Positions 1-11,803 of a DNA stretch of 64,000 nucleotides are shown here, one piece after another. Made by a program: the position numbers and the translations under genes. The notes beneath the pieces are model-generated. The model worked only from the letters and a program-made list of their open reading frames with translations. It did not search any database and was not told where the DNA came from. The stretch comes from Augochlora pura (taxonomy: Eukaryota; Arthropoda; Insecta; Hymenoptera; Halictidae): the NCBI RefSeq assembly GCF_028453695.1, contig NC_135775.1, forward strand, positions 26,136,545-26,200,544, in the 5' to 3' direction. The stretch's first letter is position 1. Every line of letters begins with the position of its first letter.

Positions 1-2085
1 GAGAAAAAGGGAGGAGGAGGCGAGGGGGGCCGGGGAAAAGGAGCAACAGGAGGCGGCGAGCGTCCGAAAAATTGACATCGTCGACGACCAGCTGAAAAAA
101 GATGACGGAGACGCGGTGAAGCAGGAGGCTGAGGTGAAGAAGGAGGGAGTCTACGATCTGCTGAACCTGAAGGAGTGTCCCAAGATCCTCGTGCAGAACA
201 TCAAGCCTTATCCCGATGACGAACTCGAGGATGCCTCGCCGGAAAGGAAGTTGTCGGAGAGCAGGGAGATCGATTCGCTGTTCAGCGAGCTGGATTTGAA
301 AAATCAGAGAAATATTAAGCGCGGCTTGAAGTCTCGCAGCTTCCACGAGCTGTTGACCATAGAGGAAACTGAAGAAGCTATCGAAGAGACGGCCAGGGAG
401 AGCGGTCTGATCAGACGAGTCTCCTCCACCGCGATCCCTTCGGATTGCTCCAAGCTGGAGACCTGTCAAGGGTTCGTGAAGAAGGAGGCCGTGAAAATTG
501 AGATCACGGAAGCGACGCCTGGCGATTTCAGATCGACGAACGAGGACGACGAATCGGACAACGACTCGGTGAAGACTGTGATCGATCTTTACGATGGGTC
601 CACGGGTTTCGAGAAGCAGGAAGGTGTAAACGAGTCGGTGTCGTCGCCGGAAAAGGATATCGAGGGAGGATCCGAGGGATCCTCGGAAGTCACGGAAGAA
701 GAGCCTAGAACGTCGGCGAACTGCTCGAGCAGCAACCAGACATCGAAAACTAGGAAAAGGATGCACGATTGCGAGTATCTGAACACGACCAGCAAGAAAT
801 CTCATTTGATAGAGAAGGCTGGGTCCGAGAGAGTTCCCGGGAGCCGGAAAATCGGCGGCGAGGTCGCCGAGAGGTGCAGGAGGCACGCGACGAAGGAGGC
901 GAAGAAGTTCCTGCAGAAGGAGTCGCCTCTGATCGAGAGGTGCATAGAGACTCTGATCAACGACAGGAAGAAATGTAGCTGGTCGTTCAGGAACCGCGAG
1001 GATTTCTTCGCTTGCACCGCGGAAGGGTTGTCTTCGTCGAGGTCATCCGGTTCGAGGGACTCGAAGGAGGCCGCGACAGAGGATCGACCTCGCGAAGCGA
1101 TCTCGAGCGTCTGTGGTAAGCGAAAAGTAAACTAATTGAGAACCGTCGACGACGATTTTCTTCGAAATCGTTCAATCATATCACTTTCAGATGTCCGATC
1201 GATGGCTCAGCTGATAGAACAATCGGAAACCACGAGGACGCTCGACAAATCGTTGAAGAGCGGGGCGGACTTCTATCGGGAGTTCTGCGAGTACTTGGAT
1301 CGGCAGGACGAAAAGAGGAAGCTGCTGATCGAGCCGGATTTCATGAAGAGTCCGGCGATAGACCGCGATGAAAAGAAAGGCGACGCTCTATCGTCAAGGG
1401 AGACCAAACAAGCGAGCATGACACAAACAAAGCCATTGATCGAGGTGCTCTCGGACACCACCGCGAACGAGAGCCGCGTCGAAGAATCGGAGGATCGAGA
1501 CGAGGACACCGAAGAGATGGATCCCGCGTTGAGGGAGAGAATACTGAAGAACATGAACGCGCCGAAGAGCGCGGAGGAGATCGAAGCGAGGAGGAAGGCG
1601 GCGGAGAAGCTGATGAAGGTTTCTAGGCAAGCCATGGCTGCCGGGAAATCGTTTCTCAAGGATCCGTCAAAAACCGACAAGGTCGGCGCTCTCAATTTAC
1701 CATTGAAAACTATAGCGATCTGTCTAAAAAAATTAGGTTGAATAATTTCACCCCACGAAAGAAGATTCGCTTTAGGATAGTATAATAATGTTACTTACCG
1801 GATTTCCTTCGTTGCTGAGACTTCTCGTATCGATTTCAGCAGGTCGAGGGTAGCAGGCAGTTCTTCGAGGAGCTGCTGAAAGAGGACGTTGATCGGGATA
1901 CGGGGGGAGCGGGCTCTGAAAATGAAAGGAGCGTGGAGGATGAGAGAAGAGAAGTGTCGCAGGATGATGAGAAGAAAGCAACGGTCCTGATCGAAGAGAT
2001 TAACGAACAGAACGGAATCACGGGTGAGGAGAGTAACGGGAAAGTGAGAAAAAGTCTGGAGATGCGGATCGTCCAGGAAAAGTGA
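1..2085 (+). CDS. unrecognised highly charged protein, 3' part of gene (5' end outside window)
   Basis: The reading frame is open from base 2, so coding sequence starts upstream of the window; the first in-window Met codon (about 116) is not a credible start. Proposed exons are 1-1115 (donor GTAAGC, phase 1), 1191-1681 (phase 0) and 1840-2085 (stop TGA 2083-2085), giving about 616 residues here. The exon 2 end is uncertain: AAG|GTCGGC after 1681 and AAG|GTTTCT after 1618 both keep frame. The exon 3 acceptor is CAGCAG, so a one-codon NAGNAG variant is possible. The protein is rich in Glu, Lys, Ser and Arg, with acidic and basic stretches, short predicted helices such as KEAKKFLQKESPLIERCIE, and no signal peptide or membrane segment. 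Two segments, YREFCEYLDR and RQFFEELLKEDVDR, look weakly alike. I do not recognise the family. The real-gene call rests on consistent splice phases across three exons and biased codon use. Confidence 0.72.
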
Positions 2086-2227
2086 ACTCTCGCTGGGATC
2101 GTTCAGGTAAAACGATCGAGATCTTGCCGATCCCAGCGAGTCGCTCTGATAACGATTCCACGCGGACGATCGTAGGTTGTGTAAGGTAAAAACTCGTCGA
2201 GCTCTGTATTACTTCTTGTTGTATTGA

Positions 2228-2233
2228 AATAAA
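2228..2233 (+). terminator. polyadenylation signal of the first gene
   Basis: AATAAA lies 143 bases after the TGA at 2083-2085 and is the first canonical hexamer downstream. It fits a short 3' UTR of about 150-170 bases. Confidence 0.6.
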
Positions 2234-2562
2234 GAATATATATTGCGTTGTTCTCTCTCTCTCGTCTTTCGAACGAATCTACAAGCGAAACAAACACGAT
2301 CGATCGTATAAAAATCGGCTGGCACCGAGAATGCTTCTGCAAAAATTTGCTCGACCATTTTCGCGTCGGTTCGTATCAATCGGTGTGCCCGCCGTCGATT
2401 TTGCGTTCGAAAAAAATTGTTTCAACGAGACAACGAATGGTACAGGAGAAGTTCGCGTTGCAATTGCTTCGGGGTTAAAGGAAAAATTTGCTGAACCCAT
2501 CTTTCGCGCGGTTAACCTAAACGACGGATTGGCAAGGTAGACGGTGCTTCTACTACGTACAC
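2234..2562. other. short gap between two convergent 3' ends
   Basis: About 330 bases separate the plus-strand AATAAA at 2228 from the minus-strand AATAAA at 2563-2568. ORFs on both strands here are 60-76 codons and show no coding character. Nothing else was recognised. Confidence 0.5.
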
Positions 2563-2568
2563 TTTATT
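2563..2568 (-). terminator. candidate distal polyadenylation signal of the G-beta gene
   Basis: Plus-strand TTTATT reads AATAAA on the minus strand. It is the last canonical minus-strand hexamer before the convergent neighbour, so it is the natural limit of the G-beta 3' UTR. Further TTTATT hexamers (for example near 7319 and 8007) could serve as proximal sites. Confidence 0.35.
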
Positions 2569-3281
2569 TTGTTCATTTTTTGTCCACACTCACATCAATT
2601 ATATAATAATAATAACGATGATGGCGGTGATCCGGTGAACTGTAATTTAATAGTAAGAATAATTAATCCGTAATTATGCGTAATGACGATCTGCTTGCAA
2701 ACGAAAACAATATTAGTTATCTCCGACGTTCCTTGCGCTCGTCGTCGTCGTCGTTCCCGAGGACAAAGGCACGGTGAGAGCATCGTCCCGAGCCTCCGTC
2801 CGTGTCCTCGCGAATAAAAGCTTGAACGCCAAAAGCTCGTTTAGTGACACTTGATTACGTTTATATAGGATGACATCGGAACGAAACACTTCTCATCGTC
2901 GAACACCGTTTTTTCGTGTGTGTGTCTCTGTATATGCGTGTGTCTGTCTCTCTCTCTGTGTCTCCCATTTTTATTTCTTTTTCTACCTAGTTTTTCCGCG
3001 TTTTTACTCCCCGACCTGAGGCGTGCATCGTCCATTTTGTTTCCGTTCCCGACCATTTCCCCCCTTTTTTTCCGTTCGGTTCGACTCCGCTTATCTTATA
3101 TACGCAAAACACACGCTACCGCGATCACTCTGCTCGCGTGCATTTAAGAACTATACCTCGCTGCTCTCTGGTTCTCACTGCAGGAAGTAAAGAAACGTAC
3201 AGATACATTATACTCCACTGTCTCTATAATTATTACAATAGTAGATTTTATAAATTGTCCACTCATCCTTCTCTCATTCGT

Positions 3282-3335
3282 GCTCTCTCTCTCTCTCGTT
3301 CTCTCAATCTCTCTCTCTCTCTCTCTCTCTCTCTT
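3282..3335. repeat. (TC)n microsatellite
   Basis: Two adjacent, slightly interrupted TC dinucleotide runs, the second about 30 bases long and nearly pure. Confidence 0.9.
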
Positions 3336-6300
3336 TCGGAACCAGGCAAAAATCGAATGTCCACACTCAGTCGTAGAATTCATCGTACAGCGTTCTCTTG
3401 CTTTCGCACACGCACGCATTCGGTTGCTCCCTAATTGTAAGTTATTTCCTGAAACCGACGATCCACGATCCCTCTCGAGAACAGTTGCTCGGCTCCGGAA
3501 ACGATTTAACCCTTCGAATCGCGACGACGCTTGCGATTATTTTCACGCGTCCCGCCGGTTGCTACGAAACAATCTTTAACTAACATTCAGCAAAGAAAAG
3601 CTTATTATTTCCACCCCTCGTCGGCTGCGCCTATCGATATAAAACATTCTCAGAACGCGAAGGAAACAAGTGGTACAATCGCGGAACGATCGAAGGGCGA
3701 CACGGGATTACACAGTAAAAAAACGACGGCGACACGTTCGAGAGGATTTCGAAGGGTTGATCGGATCGTGGCAGCCGGTTCCGCGTGTCGCCTTCTCATC
3801 CGGCATAATCCTCGCTTATTGTTATAGGTTTCGGTCGCTGTGACTTCCGCCGCGGGTTAATTAGTTATGTGATGCGTGACAGCCCTTAACACGTTTACGT
3901 TTACAGAGAGTGTTAACCTTAATCGCCTACGCTTTTTTTTTGTTTGTTTGTTTGTTTAGTATTAAAGAGTTCCTTTTCGTCGACTCGCTTGAAAAAAGTT
4001 GGTTTCGGGAAGCTCGCCGCTCGATTAATAATTCGATCCCGACGGTTTCCGCCCCCCCGCGCGTCGCGGAAAACATCGCGTCCGCTGTCGTACGCCGGCG
4101 ATCCAGAAGCTTCTCGACGGGCTAGTTGGCGGCCAATGGGGACGAGGCGATCAACCACCGTGTCTCGATCTCTCCTCGTTTCCACCCCCCCTCGAATGTG
4201 TGTGTGTCGCAGCGAGGCGATGGATTTTCGAGACGTCGAATTGAAAAACGCGCGACAGGGAAACGTTCCTCGAATTTGCAATCATGCGTTGAACCGTAGA
4301 CAAAACGAAGAACATCGTTGGCGACAAGGTGGTGGTGGTGTAGGTGGTGGTCGAGAGTGTGGGTGGGGGGCGTGAGATAGGGTTAAAGTGGGGTGGGCAG
4401 AAAAAGAGAAAGTATTCATGCGATAATTTCGAACAGCCATATCGGTTCGAGCGCTTGTCAGTCTTCTTTTTATTTCTAGTCCGAGAAAAATAACGCGTCG
4501 ATTCAACCGTTGATTCTTCACGTACTCTTGTTCCCTATTTTTAGACGAGCCTTCGCGCGCCCGTCGTCGGTCCGCCATTATTGTGCAAAGATAACGCAAG
4601 CGGCTCCGTCGCGCAACTCTTACACGGAACGGTCAAGTGCAGCGGGAGCGAACCCCACGGTCCCCGTGAAAAGTTCCTCCTCTCGCTCTTTGTACTCTAC
4701 GATCGTTACGCTTTTTTTATGGTTTTTCTTTTTTAAATATCCTTTTATTTTTTTTTAACTTCGTTCGCTCTGTTAAGGAGGATTGTCATCGTGCGTTGTA
4801 TTTTGTTTTTTTTTTTCTTTTTTGTTCGTACTTTGGTGTTACCCCGCGTCGTCGTCGTCGTCGCCGCGTGTGCGCAAGGTCCAACCGAACGGAAACGTAT
4901 GGGTGTCGGTGGTGGCGACAATGCGAAGCGAAATTGTCTCGAAGGATATGTCGACGACTGCGTTGCCGCACGCGCGCCGCCGGGTGACAAGAACAGAGCG
5001 ATAAAACGTTTTGCGAAGAATACTCCGCGAAGGCTCCGGAAAAAATGCAAACTCGTCGCTCTATCTGTTCTATGATTATAATTGGTAGACGTCGTCGTGT
5101 ATATCGTTCTGCACGAACAGCCGTGTTGCATTCCCACATCCGCAATGTTCCGTTCACCGAGGTTCGCGCGCAAATCAGGAATAAGACACTTTGTGTGCTA
5201 ACGAAGACGCTGCTGCCTGTAGTAGAAAGAACGGAAAGGATTCGTGTCCTCCGGAACCTGATCTTACGACGATCACGTCGCAGTAGTATGTATATCGGAC
5301 AGCGCGATCTCTCCGACAAATGGTAAATCGTGGCGTTGCGCGTCGTGACTTTGTGCGACAGATTTCGCCGGCATGATTGCAAATTCGATCCGGCGTCGCG
5401 GAGAAAGTGAACATATTCGATCCGTTCGAGCGTCTCTCCGAACGAAGGAGAATGTTTCCGAAAGAACAGAGAAGCCAACGGAAAGGCTCGGCGTCCTTTG
5501 TACGTCTTTCGCGGTCCAGAGTCGATCAGCCAATAATTCGTCGCGAGAGCTGGACCGTCGAAAGATGCGCAAGGCCCGTAGAGAATCGTCGATGTCGCGA
5601 ACAGCGTTTCGAATCTTCGGATGAACAGCGCAGAGATTATTTCGCAACGGTATAGTAGAAATCGTAGAGCCTGATAGGACGCTTGCCACGGCCCCGTCTC
5701 CCAACCGATCATCTCCACCGCGATTCCCCGGTGGATCGCGAACGATCGATCGACTCGAATCGGCTCGAATCGGTGGTGCCAGTTCGGCGCGGCCAGTTTC
5801 TCGAGCGTTTTCGTGCGCGTGTTCGGTGCACGGTGCGCGCGTACAATGCGTCGCTCGATCGATAGGGATGCAATATGTGTGTCAGCGTATGCGTTTCTCG
5901 TGACGATCCGGAGGAGATGGTTCTCGCGTGTATCGGCGCCGGGGGCAACGAAAAATAAAAACGGGGGTTGAGTGGGGGCTGGACGCGAAGGAGAATAGCG
6001 TCTTCGTTGACTTTTTCTTTCCTCGGTCTCGTATAAAGATCAGCTTGTCCGCGGTAGGTCGCTCACTCCCGTCGAATACGTTTGCTCGAGTCCCGCTCAG
6101 TTCTCTCGTCTGAACATCCTCGAATCTTTTCCGACATCCAGGACCTATTTCAGGAGTCGTCCTGTCCGAGATTTTCCGATCAGTCGCGCCGCGTCGAGAG
6201 ATCTTCTTCCAATGTCTTTCGCTTGTGAAACTAGGGCAGACAAGAGTGCTAGATTGCCACCTGGGTAACAACCCCATCCTTAATCTTAATCCTGCGATTT

Positions 6301-7731
6301 GTCGCTACATAGGACAGTGTCTAGTCTCGTTTCATCGAGACTCTCCGTCTGCTAAGATTCTAGCTCCGATCACCGCAATGACTAGTTTTCGTTAGAGTAA
6401 TCAGACTCCAACCACCAATAGACACCTAACGATCCGATTCGGGAGTTTCCATTTCTTCTTTGGACACTTTTTAGAAGACCTTCCCGCGACGCATCCTTCC
6501 ACCAAGATCATGGGATGGATAAGGACAAGAACACCAGCGAGCTTCGATTCGCGTTGGCGTCAAGGATCATTCTTCCAGAGTCCCTTTCGTGTCCCGCGGA
6601 GGCTTCCTTCTGGATCCGACGGTCCCACGTGTCCACGGACTCGATCGAGCTAGTCTAATCATCGACGATAATTTTATCATTATTATTGTTATTATTATCA
6701 TTCTATATATGTATACATATATATACTTTTATATATAAAAAAGTGATGAAATCCTTGTAGCTATCTACCGTTTAACAGCGACCGCGCGTTTCAATTTTTT
6801 TTTAGTTGTCTTTTCGCTGGTTTAGCTCCCCCCTCGTCGTCGCAGTCACGACTTTATCCGTCGTTCTATGTCGTTTTGGCCACGCTCCATATAATGTCGT
6901 CTCCTCCTCCTTGTCCCATGTATATTTATATGTATATATATACACGTATGTAAGTAATTAGTATGTATTCGCTCGTAGCTTGAAAAAGGCAGTATTCCAT
7001 GATGGCTCGTCCATCGTGAAAGAGAATCACGGAAAAGTGACTTTCTCGGTGTTTCATCTGTTTCCTCGGCCCGTTTCTCTCGCGTCGCACCGGGGGACAG
7101 ATCGTTTTCTTTTTTTCTTCCCGTGAAATAGGACCCAAGCGAACTCTCCGGTCTCGCCCCGATCGAATAGTACACGTTAACTCAGAAAAAAAAAAAAAAA
7201 AAAAAGAAACGATCCGAGCGGCGTGAATGGGGGAGCGGCGAAGAACAATCGAACGGAAAACAGCAACGATGCGAGAAAAAATAACTGAAACGCCACGTGT
7301 CATTTTTTTTCCAAGTACTTTTATTCACCTTTATACTCTTACGATTTCCAAAAAAAAAAAAGGCTGATTCCTTCTCTCTGTTGCTTTTCACGCCGTGGTA
7401 ATCTTGTGATGCGTCGCATTCGATTTAATAAAATTGTGTTCCCATGCGCTCGAAGAACTCAGAACGTTTTCTTAAAAAAGGAAGGGAAAGAGAAGAACAG
7501 AAGAGAAAGGAAGAAAAGAAACAACAGAACGAAGAAGAAGAAGAAGAAAAGTAATTAGAACGAAGAAGAAAATAGAACGATTCCTCGCACGCTTGTCCCG
7601 TGAACAAGAGAAACATCTCGGAAAGGAATCCGAAAGCGAACTAAAAAGAAGAAAACGACGGGGGTGCGTCTTTTGCATTCGCAAACTTTTTAGCGTCTTC
7701 TTCCGGTGTTACTCTCTCTATTTTTGTTGCT

Positions 7732-7776
7732 TCCTCTCTCTCTCTCTCTCGCTCTTCTCTCTCTCTCTCTCTCTCT
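7732..7776. repeat. (TC)n microsatellite
   Basis: TC dinucleotide runs broken once by GCTCTT. Confidence 0.9.
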
Positions 7777-8291
7777 TGCATTCTCTTGCGCTATGACTAG
7801 AGACTTAATAAATCGTTAATTTTGCATGCTATTCGTCGACAGTAAATATATATGTATATATATATATTTTTTTTTTCGTATTCGTACAAAGAATAAGAAA
7901 CCATATTGCTTCTGTGGCTCGAGGCTTCGAAATACAAAAATGAGAAGCCTCCACCGAGAGGCCACGGAATCACGAAATACAAAAAGCACAGATCTTCTGT
8001 TTCCATTTATCATTATTATTATTATTCAATTTTTTTTGCGATTTTCCACTAAACCCGTCCTTCTTTCTCCGTCTCGCGAGAACGATGAAAATCTCCCCTA
8101 ATTCCTCGTCTCACGGGGAGGAACCAGGACGATCTCGCGAGATCCCGAAGGAAGAAGGACCAACTCTTCTCCCCGTTTCTCGTTTTTTTTGGCGCGGAGA
8201 AAAAAGATCCTCGATAAATTTTATTCCCATTTATGCGTTTCTCTTTTCTTCCCTTCGTTTGCCTAATTTGGTCGCTAGAAGATATGGGAGG

Positions 8292-8392
8292 CGTGTGTGT
8301 GTGTGTGTGTGTGTGTGACGTAAAGCGAGATTAGTCGAAAAAGAGTTATATCAAAAAACCGATTATAAACGTGTGTGTGTGTGTGTGTGTGT
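8292..8392. repeat. pair of (GT)n microsatellites
   Basis: Two pure GT runs, 8292-8317 and 8371-8392, are separated by about 53 bases of unique sequence. Both are long enough to be polymorphic. Confidence 0.9.
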
Positions 8393-8935
8393 ACGGTTCA
8401 AGAAAGTGTGAAGATCCCTTATAACGCCTTTTTTAGAAACTTCTCAGAGATTTACTTGGTTCTATCCTTTAACAGTTCATAGTCAGATTACGCGCGCGCC
8501 TGTCCCCGTTTATAGGAAAACAATTCGCTGCTTGCTCGCGTTCCGGAAGCCACGCTTCGCTCTCTCACTCTCTCATTCTCTCTCTCTCACTTTCTCTCAA
8601 CCAAAAAAATGATACTAAACGAAGAACACAATCATCATAGAAATATAACACTCTCGGGGAAACGATCAGACGCGTGGGGCTAACGAACAATCGATCCTGA
8701 AAAAACAAAACTGTAAAAATAGAAAAAAAAAAACAAAGAAGATAAAAACAATGCCGACGAAGAATCGGTGGTGTACAATGGAATAAAAAAGGGAAAAGAA
8801 TTCCACGTGAAAAAGAGTGAAGAAACGCGCGCTGCTCTCGAAGAGATGAATAAAAAGACACGGTTTTATGGCAGCGTGGTCGCCGGAAAGCGATATCGGA
8901 CCGTAATCCTGCGGTACTGAACAAGTGGATCCATC

Positions 8936-9060
8936 GTTATCTCCTTAGATACTTATATATTAAATATTAATAATTATAAATTACAATCATCGTTAATATT
9001 AATATTAAACAGTATCATTAATATTATTACTTTAAATGCATACACAGTTTAAACATCTAT
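8936..9060. other. AT-rich block
   Basis: About 120 bases built almost only from A and T, with repeated AATATTAA-like words, inside otherwise mixed sequence. It lies in the presumed G-beta 3' UTR; no function was recognised. Confidence 0.5.
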
Positions 9061-9974
9061 TTTTTTTTTCGACAAAAAGAGGACAGAGGGGGGGGGGGCG
9101 GTGGAGATGATGACGACGATGACGACGATGATGATGGCGAGGAAAGATGACGGGTAAGATGAGACAGAGGAGAGAACAATGAGGACAGACGGATGAGAAA
9201 ACCTGAGGAGTAGGTTACGTAACAAAAGCGATACCGTACGAAAGAATGAATGAGAAATTAACAGTTTTACAATCGATGAGAGGGGGGCAGAATGTGGGAG
9301 ACGAATGGGGAAGCTAGGGGAGGGAAGGGGGGGGGGGGATGAGAGACGAAAGAACGACGAGGGGGTGAGAGAGAGTTTTTGGTCTCGCGGTCCGTAGCTT
9401 CGATCGGTGTGATTCTTTGGGTCCTATTTCAGAGGAACTTCTGGGACGACTTTATCTCGTCGAGAACACGTGCCTTTTCCTCGTCGCATCCGAGGACTCC
9501 GGTTTTTGTCTCGGTGCTGACGACCGATACCAGAAGAAAACTGTGTATTCTGTGTGTGTGTCTGTGCGTGTGTGACTCTGTGCGCGCGTGTCATCCGCTT
9601 TGTTGGGGGGCGAGAGTTAGGAGGGACTCTTCTCGGTCTTCTATCTAGAGGGATTCTAGGGAATGGAGGCTACAAACTAAACGATTACACGATACATTAA
9701 ATATCCCCTTGCTCTTCGTGCTCCGAGACGAACTGCACAGAAATTAGGATACTCTCCGTGCGTTCTGTCCTGAACTCTCTTCGCTCCTTTCTTCTCCTGG
9801 TCACTTCGACAGTGTTCTCCTCTTTTTTTTTCTTCGAAACGATCTCCGAAACTTCGACGAAAGGCGCGCGAGAGAATCGGCCGAAGGAGATTCTTGCAGA
9901 GTGATTATTCATCCTGTGTCTCCTCTGCGAACTCCTTTTCCTCGGTTTTTCGTAATCACTTTCTTCCTCTCTCG

Positions 9975-10005
<31 letters not shown>

Positions 10006-10668
10006 CCACACTTTGATTGGGCCGCGACTTCGAGACCTTTCGCTCATCCTCGCACATGCGAAAAAACGTTCACTCTCGGGTTCAGTCTCTTGGAAAGCTC
10101 GAACATTCACTCAGCTTCGCGGAGAAAACGAATGGAAAAGAAGTTGGAGGGGATAAAGTGGTAGAAGAAGAAGAAGTAAGGTGCGAATGGGATGGTCCGT
10201 AACAGAGGTCTATACAAAATAAATAACGATACATCTATAAAAATTAAAGGTATTGATGTTGTGTGCTCGACGGATCGACGATCATTGATTGCCGATATGC
10301 TTCCTCTCTTTCTTCTCCGGTCGCAAAGATCATGGGGGATCGAAAAAGTCGGGGAGGGCGAAACGAAAGGTAAACTTAGAGTCGGCCGTACAAGAAAATC
10401 AGGTAAACATGATTGGAGGATGCGTGTGTTTTACGTGTGCGTGCGACCCGCACGTCGTCACGCGCGTTCGTGTCGGATGCCTTTTTTGTTTGCGCCTTTT
10501 TCGTGTGCGAATGTATATGATGGAGTTCCCCTATGTACGTATCTTTAATACACGTGCGTACGGTGTGCGTGTAGGTTTGAATGCAATATGCGAGATTATC
10601 GTAACCCTGGCTGCTCGTCGTCGACATACGCCGTGTTTTAGTGTGTGCGCGCCACGCGTATGCGTTAT

Positions 10669-10724
10669 ACATACACGTACATATACATATATATAGATAC
10701 ATATGTGTACATATACGTGTATGT
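10669..10724 (-). repeat. imperfect inverted repeat in a TA/CA-rich tract
   Basis: ACATACACGTA at 10669-10679 is the exact reverse complement of TACGTGTATGT at 10714-10724. The 34 bases between are alternating purine-pyrimidine and can extend the pairing imperfectly. It would form a hairpin in the presumed G-beta 3' UTR. It may simply be a by-product of the simple TA/CA repeat. Confidence 0.5.
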
Positions 10725-11218
10725 AAATATGTATATAGGATTCTTATGATCGTGTTTGCTTTGTGCCGTGCACGAGCGACCGTGTTTTTTCGTTCTTCCA
10801 TCGAGTCTCGCCTGGTACGACTCTGCTTTCGTGCGTGTCGAGAAGAAACGTATGAAAATCATCAACCGCCGTAGGAGCAGCCTTATGTCGGCGCTTCGTC
10901 GGCAGTGAATACGCTCTCGGGACCCATTTTATTGTTTTCCTCGAAATGAAACGCCCCTTCCATGTGCCGGACGAGCACCGAAGGTGGCAGCGATGATTAT
11001 CGGTGATCGCCCGGGTCCGAGAAACCTTCGAGCGGGAAGATCTTCGAGGAGAAGCTATCGGAGTTATGGTAACAGCACGTGCTCTTCGAGTATCGTCGAG
11101 AAACGTGCGTGGGAGTCGGAGAAGAACGAAGTGTGCGCGCGCGGCGTGTCGGAGAGGATTTGGCTCTGTTTGCCTTGGTGCTGCTCTCCGTTCTGCCGTT
11201 TTGTGGCTTTCACGCTTC

Positions 11219-11300
11219 TCTCACTTTCTCTCTCTCTCTCTCTCTTATTCTTTCTCTCCCTCTCTTTCTCTCTCTCTCGCTCTCTCTCTCACTCTCAATC
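11219..11300. repeat. (TC)n microsatellite
   Basis: About 80 bases of interrupted TC repeat, the longest such tract in the G-beta 3' flank. Confidence 0.9.
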
Positions 11301-11350
11301 TCGATCGTCATTGAATAAGAATAATTACGTTCGAACGACAGTTCTCGTGC

Positions 11351-11689
11351 TTAGAAGCGTTGATATTCACGAGTGATCTTATCGCCGACTTTGCCGCGTC
11401 GCCAGGTCAAGTCGACGACGCTTCTCCGGTAGTCCTTTTTGCCACCACAACCCAAAACGCTCTTGAACTCGCTGCTGCCGCTGGTGGTGTTGTTCCCGCT
11501 GCCGCTACTGTTCCCAGCCTCGTGGCCCATCATGCCAACGCTTTTGTCACCTTTGCTCTTGCACTTGCTCTTGCTCATCTTCTTGCTGCTGCTGCTGTTG
11601 CTGCTACTGCTGTTGCTGGTGTCTGTCGGTGGTCCAAACTTTCTGATCAACGTCAACTCCGGTGAACTGGGCGAGTAGCTCGCCTCCAT
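11351..11689 (-). other. downstream ORF in the G-beta 3' UTR, 112 codons from its first ATG
   Basis: An open frame on the same strand begins with ATG at 11689, 115 bases past the G-beta stop, and ends at TAA 11351-11353. It encodes a Ser/Lys-rich peptide beginning MEASYSPSSPELTLIRKF, then an Asn/Ser tract from an imperfect CTG/CAG triplet run (about 11583-11619), then a Lys/Ser stretch. The opposite strand is also open here, so part of the openness comes from GC-rich triplet repeats. No family is recognised. It could be a chance ORF, a downstream translated ORF or an alternative exon. Confidence 0.2.
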
Positions 11690-11803
11690 CGAAGATACGG
11701 ACACGCCGACTTCGGTGGTCAAGTGGTGGTACTTAATGCTTATACTATATGGTGATTTGTTGCAGTTGGTTCTTTGGAGGAACGACTTGGGGAGAACCCC
11801 AAG

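Larger units (their letters stand above)
2569..11803 (-). other. putative very long 3' UTR of the G-beta gene
   Basis: About 9.2 kb follows the G-beta stop codon with no convincing coding exon on either strand. It holds many microsatellites ((TC)n at 3282-3335, 7732-7776, 9971-10012 and 11219-11300; (GT)n at 8292-8317 and 8371-8392), poly-purine and poly-pyrimidine tracts, an AT-rich block at 8940-9060 and a GAT/GAC triplet run near 9105-9140. Most listed ORFs are Ser/Leu- or Arg/Glu-rich products of these repeats. Long 3' UTRs are common for neuronal signalling genes in insects; that this whole stretch is one transcribed UTR is inference from gene order and strand. Confidence 0.4.

Noticed and set aside
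11360..11678. Plus-strand ORFs rich in Leu and Ala (101 and 79 codons)
   Set aside because: Translations of the CTG triplet run on the strand opposite the G-beta 3' UTR; poly-Leu/Ala products of a repeat.
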